Position numbers and translations under genes: made by a program. Below are positions 5,296 through 6,403 of a stretch of DNA of 6,403 bases, piece by piece (the first letter of the stretch is position 1; every line of letters starts with the position of its first letter). Under the pieces are notes generated by a model. That model ran no database searches. It saw nothing but the letters and a program-made list of their open reading frames with translations, and was not told the DNA's origin. This DNA is from Candidatus Omnitrophota bacterium (GTDB taxonomy: Bacteria; Omnitrophota; Koll11; Zapsychrales; Aceulaceae), in assembly GCA_029931885.1 (NCBI GenBank), contig JAOZRJ010000094.1, positions 1-6,403 on the forward strand. The letters are read 5' to 3'.

Positions 5296-5400
5296 ACGAA
5301 AAACTATTAGCCTTTCGAGATTTAAATGAACCCTAATTCCAATTGCCGGAAAACTTCAATCTTCATTAATTCATTATGAAACTTACACAATATACTTATA

Positions 5401-5429
5401 AGTTTATCACATCACTACTCAAATGTCAA
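5401..5429 (-). promoter_or_regulatory. Promoter P2: TTGACA-N17-TAAACT
   Basis: Perfect -35 TTGACA (5429-5424), 17-base spacer, -10 TAAACT (5406-5401, four of six consensus bases). Transcription would start near 5394. The -35 begins four bases after the stop of the 213-aa gene. The leader to the 70-aa gene (5272-5394) is AT-rich; I see no terminator or known riboswitch in it. P2 and P1 also share GTAGTGA in their spacers. Confidence 0.75.
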
Positions 5430-5433
5430 GTTT

Positions 5434-6075
5434 TTATAAAGTTTCAATGATTTCAGCCAACTCTTCAGCCGATCGTTCTATCTTTTGCACAGTCTCCCCA
5501 ATATCCTTGCCAGCCATCTGATTAACTTTGAGACCCACACCTTTCTTGAACGATGTCTTTGCTATCTCGCACCTTGCCTCCACATCTTCTACGATTGTCG
5601 TAGCCTCCAATGTCAACGCATCTATAGATCCCTGTGCGACTTGACCTTCCTTGATCAAAAACTGCAAGAGTTGTTCCGATGGATCAATCACCTCTTCATC
5701 ATAAAGTTCATTCCAGTTAACTCGATACTTCACTGGACTAACTTTAGGGCCGTCGATGACTGTCCACTCTTCAGATGCTTCAACTTTTATACCAAAATTT
5801 CCAAGTATCCGATCCATTTTTTCTGCCTTCAACCCCATCCAATGGTAGTATTGAACAAGAGTGATGAAAGTTTCCAGTAGCTTCTCCATCCTATCAGGCC
5901 CATCATCGGGATCAAGATACTTCAGGAGCAACTTGTAATCTGCGGGCTTTTGACCAAACGCAAATTTGAAAATCTTCTGCAATTGACTCAACTTCGGCTT
6001 GTAAGTCTCTTTAGCATCCACTGTTATCTCTGCGCACTCAACTAACTTCTCTTCAAAAAATTCTTTTTCTTTCAT
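5434..6075 (-). CDS. Hypothetical phage protein, mostly helical
   Basis: 213 aa, no family recognised. It appears soluble and largely alpha-helical: helices at about 1-20, 28-42 (KLSQLQKIFKFAFGQ), 45-52, 60-90 (KLLETFITLVQYYHWMGLKA), then a middle section (EWTVIDGPKVSPVKYRVNW) likely with strands, and a long C-terminal helix (from about 185) that could form a coiled coil. There is no signal peptide, membrane span or cysteine cluster. The ATG at 6075 is supported by AAGGA with a 6-nt spacer. The gene lies 21 nt after the 97-aa gene and ends just before promoter P2, so it belongs to an upstream transcription unit. Its size is close to the gp59 helicase loader of T4, but I see no sequence resemblance and do not propose that. 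Confidence 0.8.
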   Translation of the reverse strand: MKEKEFFEEKLVECAEITVDAKETYKPKLSQLQKIFKFAFGQKPADYKLLLKYLDPDDGPDRMEKLLETFITLVQYYHWMGLKAEKMDRILGNFGIKVEASEEWTVIDGPKVSPVKYRVNWNELYDEEVIDPSEQLLQFLIKEGQVAQGSIDALTLEATTIVEDVEARCEIAKTSFKKGVGLKVNQMAGKDIGETVQKIERSAEELAEIIETL

Positions 6076-6096
6076 TCTTTTTCCTTAAAATTTTAG

Positions 6097-6390
6097 CTAT
6101 TTAAATGGATATACAAGTTCTCTTTTTACTTCTGTTTCACTTTCTTTTTTAATATAAAACATAGAAGACTTCCATTCAGTAAAACCCGAAAGATGTTCTA
6201 TTTCTTTTTCCGAAAAATTGCAATTATCAACAACATAACGACCTAACATCAAATCTTTCATATAAACACCGCCGCCTTCTGAACCAGACGACCAAGTTAA
6301 AGAAAAAATAATATCAGCTGTAGGTGGACCATCTTCTCTAACATTAACATTTGTAACTAAAACTGGCAAAATAACTTCATACTTAGACAT
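6097..6390 (-). CDS. Hypothetical phage protein, possibly 5'-incomplete
   Basis: 97 aa from the ATG at 6390, not recognised. The sequence alternates short hydrophobic strands (YEVILPVLVTNVNV, TADIIFSLTW, GGVYMKDLMLGRYVV), a short helix (SEKEIEHLSGF) and a charged end, suggesting a small beta-rich fold. No SD precedes the ATG (TTTTCCTCACAT), and the frame stays open to the window edge, so the true start may be further upstream outside the window. The stop is TAG. It is probably co-transcribed with the 213-aa gene, 21 nt downstream. Confidence 0.65.
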   Translation of the reverse strand: MSKYEVILPVLVTNVNVREDGPPTADIIFSLTWSSGSEGGGVYMKDLMLGRYVVDNCNFSEKEIEHLSGFTEWKSSMFYIKKESETEVKRELVYPFK

Positions 6391-6403
6391 ATGTGAGGAA
6401 AAT

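Noticed and set aside
5272..5394. Riboswitch or terminator in the P2 leader
   Set aside because: Only a weak 5-bp AT stem was found; no known aptamer pattern and no GC stem with a U-run.
5485..5880. Plus-strand open frame of 131 codons
   Set aside because: It lies fully inside the 213-aa gene on the other strand, which has a good SD and normal composition; the translation is Cys/His/Phe-rich, as antisense shadows tend to be.

Overview
The window looks like a piece of an AT-rich, T4-like (contractile-tailed) phage genome, probably from an environmental sample. Almost everything is on the minus strand, packed head to tail with gaps or overlaps of a few bases, so transcription runs right to left. 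Three genes carry recognisable T4-type signatures: an ssDNA-binding protein like gp32 with the zinc knuckle, a small protein resembling the late-transcription coactivator gp33, and a neck protein like gp13. Most genes have strong Shine-Dalgarno (SD) sites, and two intergenic gaps carry classical TTGACA/TATAAT-type promoters. The host is therefore likely a bacterium with ordinary sigma-70 signals, not a Bacteroidota member.

Layout from right to left: an unrecognised 97-aa gene that may continue past the window edge; an unrecognised 213-aa gene; promoter P2 with a leader of about 120 nt; a basic 70-aa protein; promoter P1; the gp33-like protein; a 75-aa unknown; the gp32-like SSB; a small hairpin; a RecB/Cas4-type nuclease with a predicted iron-sulfur cluster; two tandem paralogous small proteins with different C-terminal tails; the gp13-like neck protein; and a secreted lytic transglycosylase. 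Replication/recombination and late-transcription functions therefore run directly into virion and lysis-type genes without an obvious boundary.

The left 730 bases differ. A plus-strand fragment of a homing endonuclease (NUMOD3 repeats plus a CCHC zinc motif, catalytic domain missing) converges on the transglycosylase gene. At about 450-477 it changes abruptly into the C-terminal part of a Bacteroidota-type sigma-54 activator on the minus strand. The two reading frames share the junction bases on opposite strands. The sigma-54 piece does not fit the rest of the window, so it is either a chimeric assembly join at repetitive NUMOD3 DNA or a real recombination scar.

The most interesting points are the SSB-nuclease pair, the SSB's lysine-rich tail after its acidic tail, the paralogous pair with swapped tails, the two promoters placed 3-4 nt after stop codons, and the junction at the left end. 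I see no clear evidence of a wholly new defence or mobile system. No tRNA, CRISPR array or gene-free stretch longer than 300 bases is visible.
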